DNA of 64,000 nucleotides, from positions 1-64,000 of the forward strand of contig NZ_PVZS01000010.1 in assembly GCF_003004785.1 (NCBI RefSeq), written 5' to 3'. Below the pieces are notes generated by a model that was given only the letters and a program-made list of their open reading frames with translations, made no database searches and was not told the DNA's origin. Positions 7,747-16,869 of this stretch are shown one piece after another; positions within the stretch are counted from its first letter, which is position 1; each line of letters opens with the position of its first letter. The translations under genes and the position numbers were made by a program. The DNA is from Alsobacter soli (GTDB lineage Bacteria > Pseudomonadota > Alphaproteobacteria > Rhizobiales > Beijerinckiaceae).

Positions 7747-9429
7747 ATGACGACTTCGCAACCCGCGCCAGGGAAGATCAGCGCTGCTCGCGCTGTCGTC
7801 CAATGCCTCAAGCTCGAGGGCGTGGAGTTCATCTTCGGAGTGCCGGGAGGCCAGACGCTGTCCATCATGGATGCGTTGTTCGACGAGCCCGGCATCCGCT
7901 TCATCACCACGCGGGACGAGCGCGCGGCAGCTCACATGGCAGACGCGTATGGCCGCTTGACCGGCAAGCCCGGCGTCTGCCTCGCGACCACCGGTCCCGG
8001 CGCCACGAACCTTCTCACCGCCGTGGGCGGTGCCCACCGCGACTCCAGCCCGGTCGTCGTGATCACCTGCAACAACAGGCGTCGCCATATCGGCCAGGAC
8101 GACAACCAGGACGCGGATCACGTCACACTGTTCCGGCAGTTCACGAAGCTGAGCCGCTTTGTGCCGGACAGCGAGGGCATCCCGCAGGCGGTGCGCGAGT
8201 CTTTCCGCGTGGCGACCACGGGCAATCCTGGTCCGGTTCTCCTGGATTTCGCGCGTGACGCCGTCGAGGGCGGCGAAATCGCCTTCGAGCCGATCAAGCC
8301 GGAGAAATACCGCTTCAATGACCGCCCGGTCGCGCCGGAAGCGTCCATCGCCGCCGCGGCGCGGGCCCTCGCCAACGCCAAGAAGCCGGTCCTGTGGCTC
8401 GGCCGCGGGGCAATCATCGCGAAGGCGAGCGAGGCGGCCATCGCGTTCGCCGAAGCGCTCGGCATCCCCATCGTGACCACATTCAATGGCATTTCCGCCG
8501 TACCGGGCGACCACGATCTCTGCTTCGGCCCTCGCAGCCGCTTCGGCACCAAGGTGTCCAAGCATCTGCTGCAGGAGGCCGACTGCATCCTGGCGGTCGG
8601 CAACAGCATGAATGCCGCTTCGACCTCGCGCTGGACCCTTCCTATTACCCGCAACATCGTCCAGGTCGATCTCGATCCGGCGATCATCGGCCGCAACTAT
8701 CCCGTGGAGGTAGGCGTGATCGGCGATGCTGCAGACGCGCTTAGCCGCATCCTCGACCCGGTGCGCGGCAGGGCCACGGCCACCGCCGGCGCGCGTGCCG
8801 ATTGGCTCGCGACCGCGAAGCGCATGCGCGAAGACTGGCGCAAAGACGTGTTCCAGCCGTCTTACGCCACCTCCATGCCCATCAAGCCGCAGTGGGTGAT
8901 GAAGGTGCTCGGCGACGCGGTCGACGCGAACACCGTGGTTGTGGCGGACGCCGGGAACCCCGGCGTGTGGACCCACATGCTGCCCATCAAGACGCCTGGC
9001 GCCTACATGAAGCCGGTCGGCTTCGGCAACATGGCGTTCGGCCTGCCGGCCGCCATCGCGGCCAAGCTCGCCCAGCCCGGGAAAGACGTGATCGCGATCG
9101 TGGGCGACGGCTCTCTCGGCATGAGCATGGGGGACATGGAGACAGCCGTGCGCGAGAAGGCTCCGTTCACGCTCGTGGTGATGAACGACATGGCCTACGG
9201 CAACATTAAACAGGAAGAGCTGCACTTCCACGGGCAGCGTTACATCGGCGTCGACTTCGGGGACGTGGATTACACCGGCATCGCCAAGTGCATGGGCGGA
9301 AACGGCGAGAAGGTCACGAATCCTGGCGAGCTCGCAGACGCCGTCGCCCGCGGCAAAGCGTCCGGCCAGTTCTACCTGATCGACGTTCGCATCGACGGTT
9401 CGGAGAACGTCTGGAAGGATCCGATGTGA
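7747..9429 (+). CDS. Thiamine-diphosphate-dependent enzyme (acetolactate synthase/benzoylformate decarboxylase fold), copy 1
   Basis: The 560-residue protein has the three domains of the ALS/BFD/POX family: the N-terminal pyrimidine domain with activating Glu58 in TTRDERAAAHMADAYGR, a central domain, and the C-terminal ThDP-binding motif starting GDGS at about residue 453 and ending with MND. It should cleave or ligate a C-C bond next to a carbonyl in a 2-oxo compound. The substrate is unknown; it is too short and divergent to call IlvB or IolD. Start 7747 has AGGAG at good spacing and lies downstream of the operator. The stop overlaps the permease start by one base (TGATG), so enzyme and transporter are coupled. 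Confidence 0.88.
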   Translation: MTTSQPAPGKISAARAVVQCLKLEGVEFIFGVPGGQTLSIMDALFDEPGIRFITTRDERAAAHMADAYGRLTGKPGVCLATTGPGATNLLTAVGGAHRDSSPVVVITCNNRRRHIGQDDNQDADHVTLFRQFTKLSRFVPDSEGIPQAVRESFRVATTGNPGPVLLDFARDAVEGGEIAFEPIKPEKYRFNDRPVAPEASIAAAARALANAKKPVLWLGRGAIIAKASEAAIAFAEALGIPIVTTFNGISAVPGDHDLCFGPRSRFGTKVSKHLLQEADCILAVGNSMNAASTSRWTLPITRNIVQVDLDPAIIGRNYPVEVGVIGDAADALSRILDPVRGRATATAGARADWLATAKRMREDWRKDVFQPSYATSMPIKPQWVMKVLGDAVDANTVVVADAGNPGVWTHMLPIKTPGAYMKPVGFGNMAFGLPAAIAAKLAQPGKDVIAIVGDGSLGMSMGDMETAVREKAPFTLVVMNDMAYGNIKQEELHFHGQRYIGVDFGDVDYTGIAKCMGGNGEKVTNPGELADAVARGKASGQFYLIDVRIDGSENVWKDPM

Positions 9430-10454
9430 TGACCACCCCGGGCGCCGGTTCGGACTCCGCCCCGACCTCGCTCGCTCAGCGCTGGCTGGGCGGGCGGTCG
9501 GACGAGACCCGCAAGGAACTCGTGCTGCGATGGGTCATGACCAACGCGGCGTTCGTCGGGTTGGTCGCGCTGATCGTGATTTCGACGATGCTATCGCCTT
9601 ACTTCCTCACGGAGCAGAACCTCTTCAACGTCCTGCGCCAGTGGACAATGGTGGGGTTGATCGCGGTCGGCCTCACCTTCGTCATCATCTCGGGCGGCAT
9701 CGACCTTTCGGGCGGGGCCATCCTGGCCTGCGGCACGGTGGTTGGCGCCCTCGCGATGTCCAAGCTAGGCGCAGCCGGGGCGATCGTCTCCGTGGTGTTC
9801 ATGGGCGCCGCGTTCGGATACCTGAACGGCGCCGTAATCACCTGGGGGCGGGTCACGCCCTTCGTGGCGACGCTCGGAACCATGACGGTGGCCCGGGGCG
9901 CCGCGCTGATGCTGAGCGACGGCCGCACGGTGATCACGCAGACGCCGGAGTGGTTCCAGTTCTGGTTCGGGCGCGGCTTCATCGGGCCGGTGCCCGCGCC
10001 AGTAATCATCGCCGGGCTGTTCTTCGTGGCGGCGGCCATCGCGCTACGCATGACGCGCTATGGGCGGCTCGTCGCCATGGTGGGCGACAACGAGGTGGCC
10101 GCCTACCGCTGCGGCGTCAACGTTCCGCGCGTGAAGCGCAGCGTCTACGTGATCCATGGCGTCGGTGCGGCCTTGGCCGGGCTGTTGTTTCTTGGTCGCC
10201 TCGGGGTCGGCGAGCCTGCCTCGGGCGCGCTGTTCGAACTCAATGGCATTGCCGCGGTGGTGATCGGCGGCACGCCGTTCACCGGCGGAGCGGGCGGCGT
10301 GGGCCTCACCTTCATAGGCCTGATGGTGATCGGGCTCACATACAACATCCTGAACCTGCTCTCGGTGTCTCCCTACGCGCAAGACATCGCGCGGGGCGTG
10401 ATCATCGTGGTCGCGGTGATGTTCAGCGTCCGGAGCATCCGGGCGAGACGTTGA
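9429..10454 (+). CDS. Sugar-type ABC transporter permease (RbsC/FrcB-like), second system
   Basis: This is a 341-residue inner-membrane protein of the BPD_transp_2 family, with GLTFVIISGGIDLSGGA near residue 80 and VIGGTPFTGGAG near residue 280. A cytoplasmic N-terminus of about 38 residues precedes the first hydrophobic span. It is followed directly by its binding protein and ATPase, giving a complete importer (permease, binding protein, ATPase) at 9429-12220 co-transcribed with the TPP enzyme. Start 9429 shares a base with the preceding stop. Confidence 0.93.
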   Translation: MTTPGAGSDSAPTSLAQRWLGGRSDETRKELVLRWVMTNAAFVGLVALIVISTMLSPYFLTEQNLFNVLRQWTMVGLIAVGLTFVIISGGIDLSGGAILACGTVVGALAMSKLGAAGAIVSVVFMGAAFGYLNGAVITWGRVTPFVATLGTMTVARGAALMLSDGRTVITQTPEWFQFWFGRGFIGPVPAPVIIAGLFFVAAAIALRMTRYGRLVAMVGDNEVAAYRCGVNVPRVKRSVYVIHGVGAALAGLLFLGRLGVGEPASGALFELNGIAAVVIGGTPFTGGAGGVGLTFIGLMVIGLTYNILNLLSVSPYAQDIARGVIIVVAVMFSVRSIRARR

Positions 10455-10498
10455 TTCCAATCTCAATCAAAGCAAACAGAACAAACGGAGGAAACACC

Positions 10499-11419
10499 AT
10501 GAAGCGCAGCAGCCTCATTGCAAGCCTCGTCACCGGCGCCTCCCTCCTGGCAGGCTACGCTGCGCAGGCGCAGGACAAGGTCTGGAACATCGTCGTCGCC
10601 CAGCCCAACGTCGAACACCCGTATCGCGTCGGCGGCATCGACCGGGCCAAGGCCTGGGCCGCGAACCGCAAGGACGTGAAGCTCACGATCCTCGATGGCC
10701 GTCGCGACAGCGCTGTTCAACTCGCCGGGCTGGAGGACGCGCTGGTGCGGGGAGCCGACATCGTCGTCATGTCGCCCAACGACTCCAATGCGCTCGCGCC
10801 GATCGCCGCCACAGCCAAGCGCGCCAAGGTCCCGCTGGTCATCTTCGACCGCAAGCTGAACGTGCCAGAGAGCGACTACGCCGCCTACATCGGGGGCGAT
10901 AACGTCGAGATGGGTCGGGTCGCCGCCCGCTATATCGCCGACAAGATCGGCAAGAAGGGTGTCGTGATTCAGATCGAGGGCACGCCGGGCGCCTCCGCCA
11001 CGACGGAGCGCAAGACAGGCTTCGAAGAGGTGATGAAGCAGTTTCCAGACATCAAGATCTTCAGCTACGTGGGGCACTACCGGATGCACGACGCCGCCGC
11101 GGCCATGGAAGACGCGGCCATCGCCCATCCGGACGTCGCAGCCGTATTCGCCCATAACGACTCGATGGCGCTCGGGGCCGGCAAGATCCTCGCCGAGCGC
11201 GGCAAGAACAGCCTGCCCATCGTGGGCATGGACGGCGGTCTCGAAGCCTGCCAGGGCCTGAAGGAAGGCAAGATGACCGGGTCGGTCCATTACCCGACCA
11301 TGTTCCCGGAGTCGCTCGAGCTCGCGATGTCGGTGCTGGCCAACAAGCCCGTGCAGAAGTCGAACCTGGTGCAGACACCGATGCTGACGGCCGAGAACCA
11401 GGCCCAGTACTGCAAGTGA
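10499..11419 (+). CDS. Sugar-type ABC transporter periplasmic binding protein (RbsB-like), second system
   Basis: This 306-residue Peripla_BP_4 protein has a Sec signal peptide (MKRSS, hydrophobic core, cleavage after AAQA before QDKVWN). The ribose-binding-protein pattern follows: DIVVMSPNDSNALAP, a central VVIQIEGTPGASATTER and the hinge strand VAAVFAHNDSMALGA. The last segment resembles RbsB and galactose-binding proteins (AHNDSMALGA), so a sugar or polyol ligand is plausible. Start 10499 has CGGAGG upstream. It lies between its permease and its single-domain ATPase. Confidence 0.93.
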   Translation: MKRSSLIASLVTGASLLAGYAAQAQDKVWNIVVAQPNVEHPYRVGGIDRAKAWAANRKDVKLTILDGRRDSAVQLAGLEDALVRGADIVVMSPNDSNALAPIAATAKRAKVPLVIFDRKLNVPESDYAAYIGGDNVEMGRVAARYIADKIGKKGVVIQIEGTPGASATTERKTGFEEVMKQFPDIKIFSYVGHYRMHDAAAAMEDAAIAHPDVAAVFAHNDSMALGAGKILAERGKNSLPIVGMDGGLEACQGLKEGKMTGSVHYPTMFPESLELAMSVLANKPVQKSNLVQTPMLTAENQAQYCK

Positions 11420-11470
11420 GCGACGTGGCGTCGGGTTCACGGCCCGGCGCTCCGTTCTGCCGAGGACCGC

Positions 11471-12220
11471 ATGAGCAACCTTCTCGAACTTCAGGGCGTC
11501 ACCAAGAATTATGGCGCCGTCCGAGCCCTTAAGGGCATCGACCTCACCCTCCGCGCGGGCGAGGTGCTGGCGCTGATCGGCGACAACGGCGCCGGCAAGT
11601 CAACGCTGATCAAGGTGATCTCCGGCGCTATCGTTCCGGACGGCGGGCGCATGCTGTTTGAAGGCCGCGAGGTGCACGTGCGTCGGCCCGAGGATGCCCG
11701 CGCGCTCGGCATCGAGACCGTGTACCAGGATCTGGCGCTGTTCGATAACTCCGATATCGCCGAGAACCTGTTTGCCGGGCGCGAGCCCGTGCGGCACATC
11801 CTCGGCGTCCCATTCCTGCGCAGAGCGGAGATGCACGCGGAGAGCGCGCGGATCCTGTCCACCCTTAAGATCCACATCCGCTCAACCAAGGCGCTGGTCA
11901 AGGAGCTCTCTGGCGGGCAGCGCCAGACAGTCGCCATCGGGCGAGCCGTGGCTTTCTCCCAGCGCATCGTCATTCTCGACGAGCCGACCGCTGCGTTAGG
12001 TGTGCCCGAGCAGGAGAAAGTTCTGGAGCTCGTGCAGCAGTTGCGCGGGGGCGGCTATTCGGTCGTGCTCATCAGCCACAATCTGGAGCACATTTTTCGC
12101 GTTTCGGACCGCATGCACGTGCTTCGCCAAGGCGAAACAGCGGGCGTGCTGAGCAGGAGCGCAACTACGCCGGAAGAGGTTGTCCAGCTGATCACGGGCG
12201 CCAAGCGGCTGGTGCACTGA
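11471..12220 (+). CDS. Single-domain sugar ABC transporter ATPase (FrcA-like)
   Basis: The 249-residue ATPase has one nucleotide-binding domain: Walker A GDNGAGKST at 37-45, signature ELSGGQRQT, and Walker B IVILDEPTAALG. The RbsA/MglA proteins usually carry two such domains in about 500 residues; half-size versions like FrcA of rhizobia work as homodimers (family knowledge). It completes the second importer. The ribosome site is a short GAGGA in the 51-base gap after the binding-protein gene. Confidence 0.93.
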   Translation: MSNLLELQGVTKNYGAVRALKGIDLTLRAGEVLALIGDNGAGKSTLIKVISGAIVPDGGRMLFEGREVHVRRPEDARALGIETVYQDLALFDNSDIAENLFAGREPVRHILGVPFLRRAEMHAESARILSTLKIHIRSTKALVKELSGGQRQTVAIGRAVAFSQRIVILDEPTAALGVPEQEKVLELVQQLRGGGYSVVLISHNLEHIFRVSDRMHVLRQGETAGVLSRSATTPEEVVQLITGAKRLVH

Positions 12221-12333
12221 GGCCCTGACCTGGCTTCTCCTCGCCCCTAAGAAAGGCGCGCAAGGCCAGAACATGGGCGCGGCCGTTTCAAAGGTTTCCC
12301 TTCCTCCCTCTCGGGGAGAGGAACGGGTTGCGC

Positions 12334-13077
12334 CTAGACTCGAAGCACGCGATCGCGCGTTACACCAAGTAAGCGACGAGCGCCTATGCGGTCGAGTGCG
12401 GACCAATGGTCGGCCGGGCCGAAGACGTGCGCGTCAAGCCACGCGTCGAGCGTCTCGGGGGCACGGATCGCAGCAACTGCCTCGGCGAGGGCTTGTTCCG
12501 CAACCTCGTAACGGGTTTCGCAGGCCGTGGGGTAGGCGCCATAAGGGGCTTCCGCCACGCAAGCAATCGTGGCGCCGGGCAGGCAAGGATCGGTCGCGCG
12601 GCGGGTGATCGCCTCGGCGCTGACGATCTGCTCCACCGAGGCGATCACGGATGCCCCGGCTTGCGCCAGCAACAGATCTGGCGACTCGGGCTCCCAGGTC
12701 TCCACGGGGAAGCGCACGTCCCCGACCGAGTCGGCCCACTCTCCATGCAGTAGAACGACATCGGGGCGAAGCGCGAGGGAGGGGGCTCCGGCCCCGGACG
12801 GCGCAGCCGTCCAGCCCAGTGCGGCGGCGCGGATGCGGTCGCGAACGGCTGGGCCCGTCTCCACGCTCGCGGCGCAGCCGGCGGCCTCCAGCAGGTCAAA
12901 GGCGAAGCCGCCATCCCAGCCGACCAGACGGAGACCCGTGCAACCCTGGCGGATGATCTCGCAGATCAGCGCCATGGGCGAGCGACGGCCGTCGTGGCCG
13001 CCAATGGCGACGCAGGCGCCGTCGGGTACGCGGCTTACGGCCTCGGCCAGAGACGCTAGCTTCGATCCGGATGTCAT
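12334..13077 (-). CDS. Short, divergent CoA-transferase A-like subunit
   Basis: This 247-residue protein starts like a GctA-type A subunit (KLASLAEAVSRVPDGACVAIGG, then MALICEIIRQG). It also shares the C-terminal APYGAYPTACETRY and GPADHWSALDRIGARRLL segments with the A subunits in this island. It is about 50-60 residues shorter because the middle of the A fold is missing. It is the last gene after ATPase, A and B, giving an unusual A-B-A' order. It may be an accessory or decayed subunit. Start 13077 (MTSG) gives better ribosome-site spacing than the ATG at 13083. Confidence 0.75.
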   Translation of the reverse strand: MTSGSKLASLAEAVSRVPDGACVAIGGHDGRRSPMALICEIIRQGCTGLRLVGWDGGFAFDLLEAAGCAASVETGPAVRDRIRAAALGWTAAPSGAGAPSLALRPDVVLLHGEWADSVGDVRFPVETWEPESPDLLLAQAGASVIASVEQIVSAEAITRRATDPCLPGATIACVAEAPYGAYPTACETRYEVAEQALAEAVAAIRAPETLDAWLDAHVFGPADHWSALDRIGARRLLGVTRDRVLRV

Positions 13078-13094
13078 GGGCATGCTCTTGGACC

Positions 13095-13868
13095 TTAGCG
13101 TTCGCCGCGGCCGACATAGACCCCCTTGGGGTCGATGACTTCGCGCAGAAGGCGCAGCAGATGGGCGTCGGGTTCCGGCTCCGCTTCGAGCGAAGGCGAC
13201 GCTTCGATGGGGAAGGCGCAATGCTCCTGGACCGCTGCGAGGGTCTCGCCCGGGTACAGGCGCTCTATCCGCATGCGCTTCGAGTCGGGACCGAAGCCGA
13301 GGATAGCGCGGTCGCTGATGACGCGGACCGGGCCGGCGCCCGGAAGACCCGCGGCCTCGCGCGCGCCCGGGCCAGTGAGGAAGCCCGGCGTCGTCAGGTA
13401 TTGCACCTTCTCGACGAAGCGCTTGCGGTCGAGCCGCGCTATCACGACGAAGCGTTTGGCCATGCTGGCGATGTCGTTCGCACCGCCGCTGCCTGGCAGG
13501 CGCACCTTCGGCCGGTGGTAGGGGCCGATCACCGTGGAATTGAGGTTGCCGTACGCATCGATCTCGGCCGTGCCGAGGAAGCCGATATCGACTTTCCCCT
13601 GCTGCAGCAGGCTGAGGGCGTAAAAGGTGCCGGCGATCTTGGTGGAGCCGTGCGCCAGGCGATAGTCCCCTACCCCCGTCGCCAGGTCCACGGGACGGGG
13701 ATCAATAATGCCCGACTCGAACACCAGGTTGACCCGGGGGGCATGCGTCGCCTTCGCGAGGTAGGCCGCCACCATGGGCAGGCCGGTGCCGATGAAGGCG
13801 GTGTCGCTGTCGCGGATCTCCCGCGATGCGGCCACGGCCATATATTCGTCGCGACTGACCTCAGCCAT
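13095..13868 (-). CDS. Family I CoA-transferase B subunit with intact catalytic Glu (GctB-like)
   Basis: The 257-residue protein retains the features of a working family I CoA-transferase B subunit: Glu51 in LVFESGIIDP, expected to form the glutamyl-CoA intermediate, and the oxyanion loop GSGGAND near residue 135. Of the three B subunits in the island only this one keeps both. It probably transfers CoA between a short acid and succinyl- or acetyl-CoA; the substrate is unknown. Its start overlaps the end of the A gene by 8 bases, so the two subunits are translationally coupled. Confidence 0.9.
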   Translation of the reverse strand: MAEVSRDEYMAVAASREIRDSDTAFIGTGLPMVAAYLAKATHAPRVNLVFESGIIDPRPVDLATGVGDYRLAHGSTKIAGTFYALSLLQQGKVDIGFLGTAEIDAYGNLNSTVIGPYHRPKVRLPGSGGANDIASMAKRFVVIARLDRKRFVEKVQYLTTPGFLTGPGAREAAGLPGAGPVRVISDRAILGFGPDSKRMRIERLYPGETLAAVQEHCAFPIEASPSLEAEPEPDAHLLRLLREVIDPKGVYVGRGER

Positions 13869-14793
13869 GGCTGGCCTCCCGCAGATAGCCGAGCGCCGGA
13901 TCGACGCGGAGTTGCAGCAGCCGCGTCATGCCCAGGGCGTCGAGGTAGTCGAAGTGGTCAGGAAGGCCGTGCGCCCACCGGTCCAGCCAGACGGCCGTGT
14001 CCGGTTCAGTGCGTGAGGCGGCATAATAGTCAGCCAGATGGGCGGAGTCGTGGTCGTAGTAGCCGTAGACGCCTGTGGGATGCGCGCCGTAGGGCAGGTG
14101 GACCACCATGTCGACCATCAGCGCAGGAAGCAGCGTCATCTCCGGCTGGCGGCGGATGATGTCGGTGTCCACGATCTCCTCGACGGTGACGATCACCGTG
14201 CCCGCAGCGCGCGCCTGCTCCTCGATGACCGAGGTCGTACCGAACAGCTGGACGTTGCCGAGGCGGTCGGCCCGGGCCGCGTGAATCACCGCCACGTCGG
14301 GTCTGAGCGGCGAAACGGCGGTGACGACCTCGTGGCCGAACGGCGATTGCATCCGTCGGGCCTTGCGATCGGGCGGCTCGAAGCCGGAGATGGCGAGGAT
14401 GTCCGTGCCGGCCATGGCCTTCATGGGCATAAAGGGCAGGCCCAGGCCCGCGGCCATGAGGCGGGAGACCATGCCGAAGTGACTGTGATCCTCGACCGCG
14501 ACCGCGCCGGCTTCGACAGCCTTGGAGAAGCGCTGACAACGGCCATAGCCCTCGAACATGAAGTTGGAGAAATAGACCTTCTCCAGCATTCCGGCCGCCG
14601 CCAAGAACTCGGCCACCCAGCATTCCGCCACGCTCATCAGGGTCAGGCGCGAGCGGCCTTGCCGGATGAGTTCGCGGGTAAAGGCCAGCGGCTGGTGGGA
14701 ATGGGCGAAGCCGCCTGCGGTGAGGGACGCGCCGCTGGCGACGGCCTGCGCGGCCTCGACCAGGGAGACCAGTTTGGAAGGGGTGGCCGCCAT
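13861..14793 (-). CDS. Family I CoA-transferase A subunit (GctA-like)
   Basis: This 310-residue A subunit pairs with the B gene downstream. It shows KLVSLVEAAQAVASGASL, GGFAHSHQP, the LPFMPMKAMAGTD segment and RPDVAVIHAARADRLGNVQ, all typical of GctA-like proteins. At the position where the other two A subunits carry Glu it has His105, in keeping with ordinary transferase chemistry using the Glu of the B subunit. Start ATG 14793 has AAGGA at six bases. It follows the ATPase gene by 27 bases in one minus-strand operon. Confidence 0.9.
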   Translation of the reverse strand: MAATPSKLVSLVEAAQAVASGASLTAGGFAHSHQPLAFTRELIRQGRSRLTLMSVAECWVAEFLAAAGMLEKVYFSNFMFEGYGRCQRFSKAVEAGAVAVEDHSHFGMVSRLMAAGLGLPFMPMKAMAGTDILAISGFEPPDRKARRMQSPFGHEVVTAVSPLRPDVAVIHAARADRLGNVQLFGTTSVIEEQARAAGTVIVTVEEIVDTDIIRRQPEMTLLPALMVDMVVHLPYGAHPTGVYGYYDHDSAHLADYYAASRTEPDTAVWLDRWAHGLPDHFDYLDALGMTRLLQLRVDPALGYLREASHG

Positions 14794-14820
14794 CGGGAGT
14801 CCTTGCGTAGGGGTTTGGCG

Positions 14821-15597
14821 TCAGGCCGCCTCGATCCACATCTGGCGGGCGCCTGTGATGAGCGAGACGATGTCATCGCCGGTTACGGACGCGGTCGGGA
14901 TGTCGCCCACCTTCGTTCCGTGCCGTAACACCACCACGCGGTGGCTCATCTCCAAAACCAGCGGCATGTTGTGGGTGATGAGAACGATGGACACACCCTG
15001 GTCCTGCAGCTTGCGCACTGCCTCCATGGCGCGCTTCGTTTCCTGCACGCCAAGCGCAGCGGTCGGCTCATCGAGCAGCACCAGGGAGGACTTCCAGAGT
15101 TTGGTGCGCGCCAGAGCCACGGCCTGGCGCTGGCCGCCGCTGAGGCCGGACACGTTGGCGTCCGGGCGGGGCACGTTGATGGACAAGCCCTTCAGGGCCT
15201 CCCCTGCTGCGGCGCGCATTCCGCGCTTGTCCAGGAAGCGCAAGGGGCCGATCCCCCAGCTACGCTCGCGCCCCAAGAAGATGTTGTCAGCGACGTTGAG
15301 GTTATCGCAGAGACCCAGATCCTGGTAGACGGTCTCAATGCCAAGGCTGCGGGCCACGTCCGTCGACGCGATGGCGACGGGACGCCCGCCGAAGCTGATC
15401 TCGCCCCCAGTAGGCTGGATCGCGCCTGAGAGGATCTTGACGAATGTGCTCTTGCCCGCACCGTTATCGCCTACGAGCGCAATGGTTTCGCCCTTCCCGA
15501 TGCGGAAGTCGATCCCCCGCAGCGCCTGCACCGGGCCGTACGATTTCTTAATGCCGCGCGCCTCGAGAAGAGCCGGGCCGTTCGCGCCGGGTGCCAT
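14821..15597 (-). CDS. Single-domain sugar ABC transporter ATPase (FrcA-like), detached from its importer
   Basis: The 258-residue ATPase has Walker A GDNGAGKST at about 43-51, signature GLSGGQRQAV and Walker B LVLLDEPTAALG. It has no permease or binding protein beside it. The binding protein/permease pair at 2046-4078 lacks an ATPase and lies behind an identical operator, so the two parts may work together (inference). Start 15597 is chosen because GGGAGG then lies six bases upstream. An ATG at 15603 would abut that site, and longer starts would run through the operator at 15630-15652. Confidence 0.9.
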   Translation of the reverse strand: MAPGANGPALLEARGIKKSYGPVQALRGIDFRIGKGETIALVGDNGAGKSTFVKILSGAIQPTGGEISFGGRPVAIASTDVARSLGIETVYQDLGLCDNLNVADNIFLGRERSWGIGPLRFLDKRGMRAAAGEALKGLSINVPRPDANVSGLSGGQRQAVALARTKLWKSSLVLLDEPTAALGVQETKRAMEAVRKLQDQGVSIVLITHNMPLVLEMSHRVVVLRHGTKVGDIPTASVTGDDIVSLITGARQMWIEAA

Positions 15598-15629
15598 CTG
15601 CATCCTCCCCGCAACCCTAAGCGGGCCAC

Positions 15630-15652
15630 GAAACGATTTCCGAAAACGTTTC
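15630..15652. promoter_or_regulatory. LacI-type operator, copy 3
   Basis: Exact copy of the 23-bp palindrome at 4161-4183. It lies in the divergent region between the ATPase operon (start 15597, minus) and the lacI-type gene (start 15802, plus), so it could repress the ATPase/CoA-transferase operon and autoregulate the repressor. Confidence 0.87.
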
Positions 15653-15801
15653 TTGGAGACGCAAGCTACACGTGCTATCAGCAGCACGTCAACCGCGGAC
15701 CTGATCTGCTTGCGATGCGCGTTCTCTCCCGGTCTCTAATTGGACTTGGCTCGTCACCGCTTAGGCGCGGTCGGGCTTGGGAACGCCGAGGAGCCTGAGC
15801 T

Positions 15802-16860
15802 ATGAACGACAGGAAGCGCGTGACAATCAAGGATGTCGCCAACGAGTGCGGCATCGCCCTGTCAACCGTCTCCAATGCCCTTGCTGGCAAGCAGCACGTC
15901 AGTGAGGAAACGCGCCAGCTCGTCAAGGAGGCCGCGGAACGCCTCGGCTATCGCGCTTCAGCCGTGGCCCGGGCGCTGCGCATGCAGCGCAGCTTCACCA
16001 TCGGGGTTCTGATCGCGGATGTCGCAAACCCCGCCTTCCCGGATTTCGTACGCGGGGTCGAAGACGTCGCGATTCGCGAGAAGTGCAATCTCCTCCTCTG
16101 CAACACGGACGGAGATGAAGAGAAGCAGCTGTGGCACATGCGCGCCTTGCTCGACAGCCAAGTCGACGGCATGGTGCTCATCTCCCAGTACACGGATACG
16201 CCACGCGTGCGCGAGTTGCTCGAATCGGGCACGCCTTTCGTGCTCGTTCAGCGCCGCAGCTCGCGGCACGAGGACGACTATGTCGGATCGGACAACGTCG
16301 GAGGGATCACCCAAGCTGTTGAGCACCTAGCCGGGCTCGGCCATCGCCGCATCGGCTTCGTGCGCGGCCCTATGGGATCGACCACCGCGGCGGAACGCTT
16401 GGATGCCTACAAGGCCGCCATCCGCCGGCTTAAGCTCGATCGCGATTCCGACCTCATCTTCAACGGCGACTACAACCTGCCGACCGGCTACGACGCCGGG
16501 CTGAAGTTCCTGTCCATGGCTGACCGGCCGACCGCCATCATGGCCAGCAACGACCTGAACGCCATGGGGGTCATCGAGGCGGCCATGGAACTCGATATCG
16601 AGGTGCCTGGCGAACTTTCAGTTGTTGGCCTCGACGATATCCAACTGGCCTCCTTTCGCCGCATCGACCTCACGACCATCCATCTGCAGAAGCGGGCCAT
16701 GGGCGCGGCGGCGGCCGAGATGCTGATGAAGCGCATCCGCAACCGCAGACCGTCACCGGCCCGGGAGCAGATCTTCCCGACGGGCCTCGTGGTCCGTGGA
16801 TCGACAGCCCGCGCTCCCCAGTTGGGCGCAGGGTCCAAACGCAAGAAAGAAACTGTGTAG
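15802..16860 (+). CDS. LacI-family transcriptional repressor
   Basis: This 352-residue regulator has a LacI-type helix-turn-helix at residues 6-28 (VTIKDVANECGIALSTVSNA). The hinge helix YRASAVARALRM and a sugar-binding-protein-like effector domain follow, from TIGVLIADVANPAFPDF to the C-terminal R-X-R tail. LacI effectors are usually sugars or their phosphates (family knowledge). It is the only DNA-binding regulator in the left half and the natural candidate for the repeated operator. It reads into the CaiB copy 2 gene nine bases later. A GAGGAG ribosome site precedes the ATG. Confidence 0.94.
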   Translation: MNDRKRVTIKDVANECGIALSTVSNALAGKQHVSEETRQLVKEAAERLGYRASAVARALRMQRSFTIGVLIADVANPAFPDFVRGVEDVAIREKCNLLLCNTDGDEEKQLWHMRALLDSQVDGMVLISQYTDTPRVRELLESGTPFVLVQRRSSRHEDDYVGSDNVGGITQAVEHLAGLGHRRIGFVRGPMGSTTAAERLDAYKAAIRRLKLDRDSDLIFNGDYNLPTGYDAGLKFLSMADRPTAIMASNDLNAMGVIEAAMELDIEVPGELSVVGLDDIQLASFRRIDLTTIHLQKRAMGAAAAEMLMKRIRNRRPSPAREQIFPTGLVVRGSTARAPQLGAGSKRKKETV

Positions 16861-16869
16861 GGGAGGAGC

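Noticed and set aside
12307-12321. Short stem CCTCTC-GGG-GAGAGG between convergent genes as a terminator
   Set aside because: The stem is only six pairs with a three-base loop and no U-tract on either strand, so it is too weak to call.
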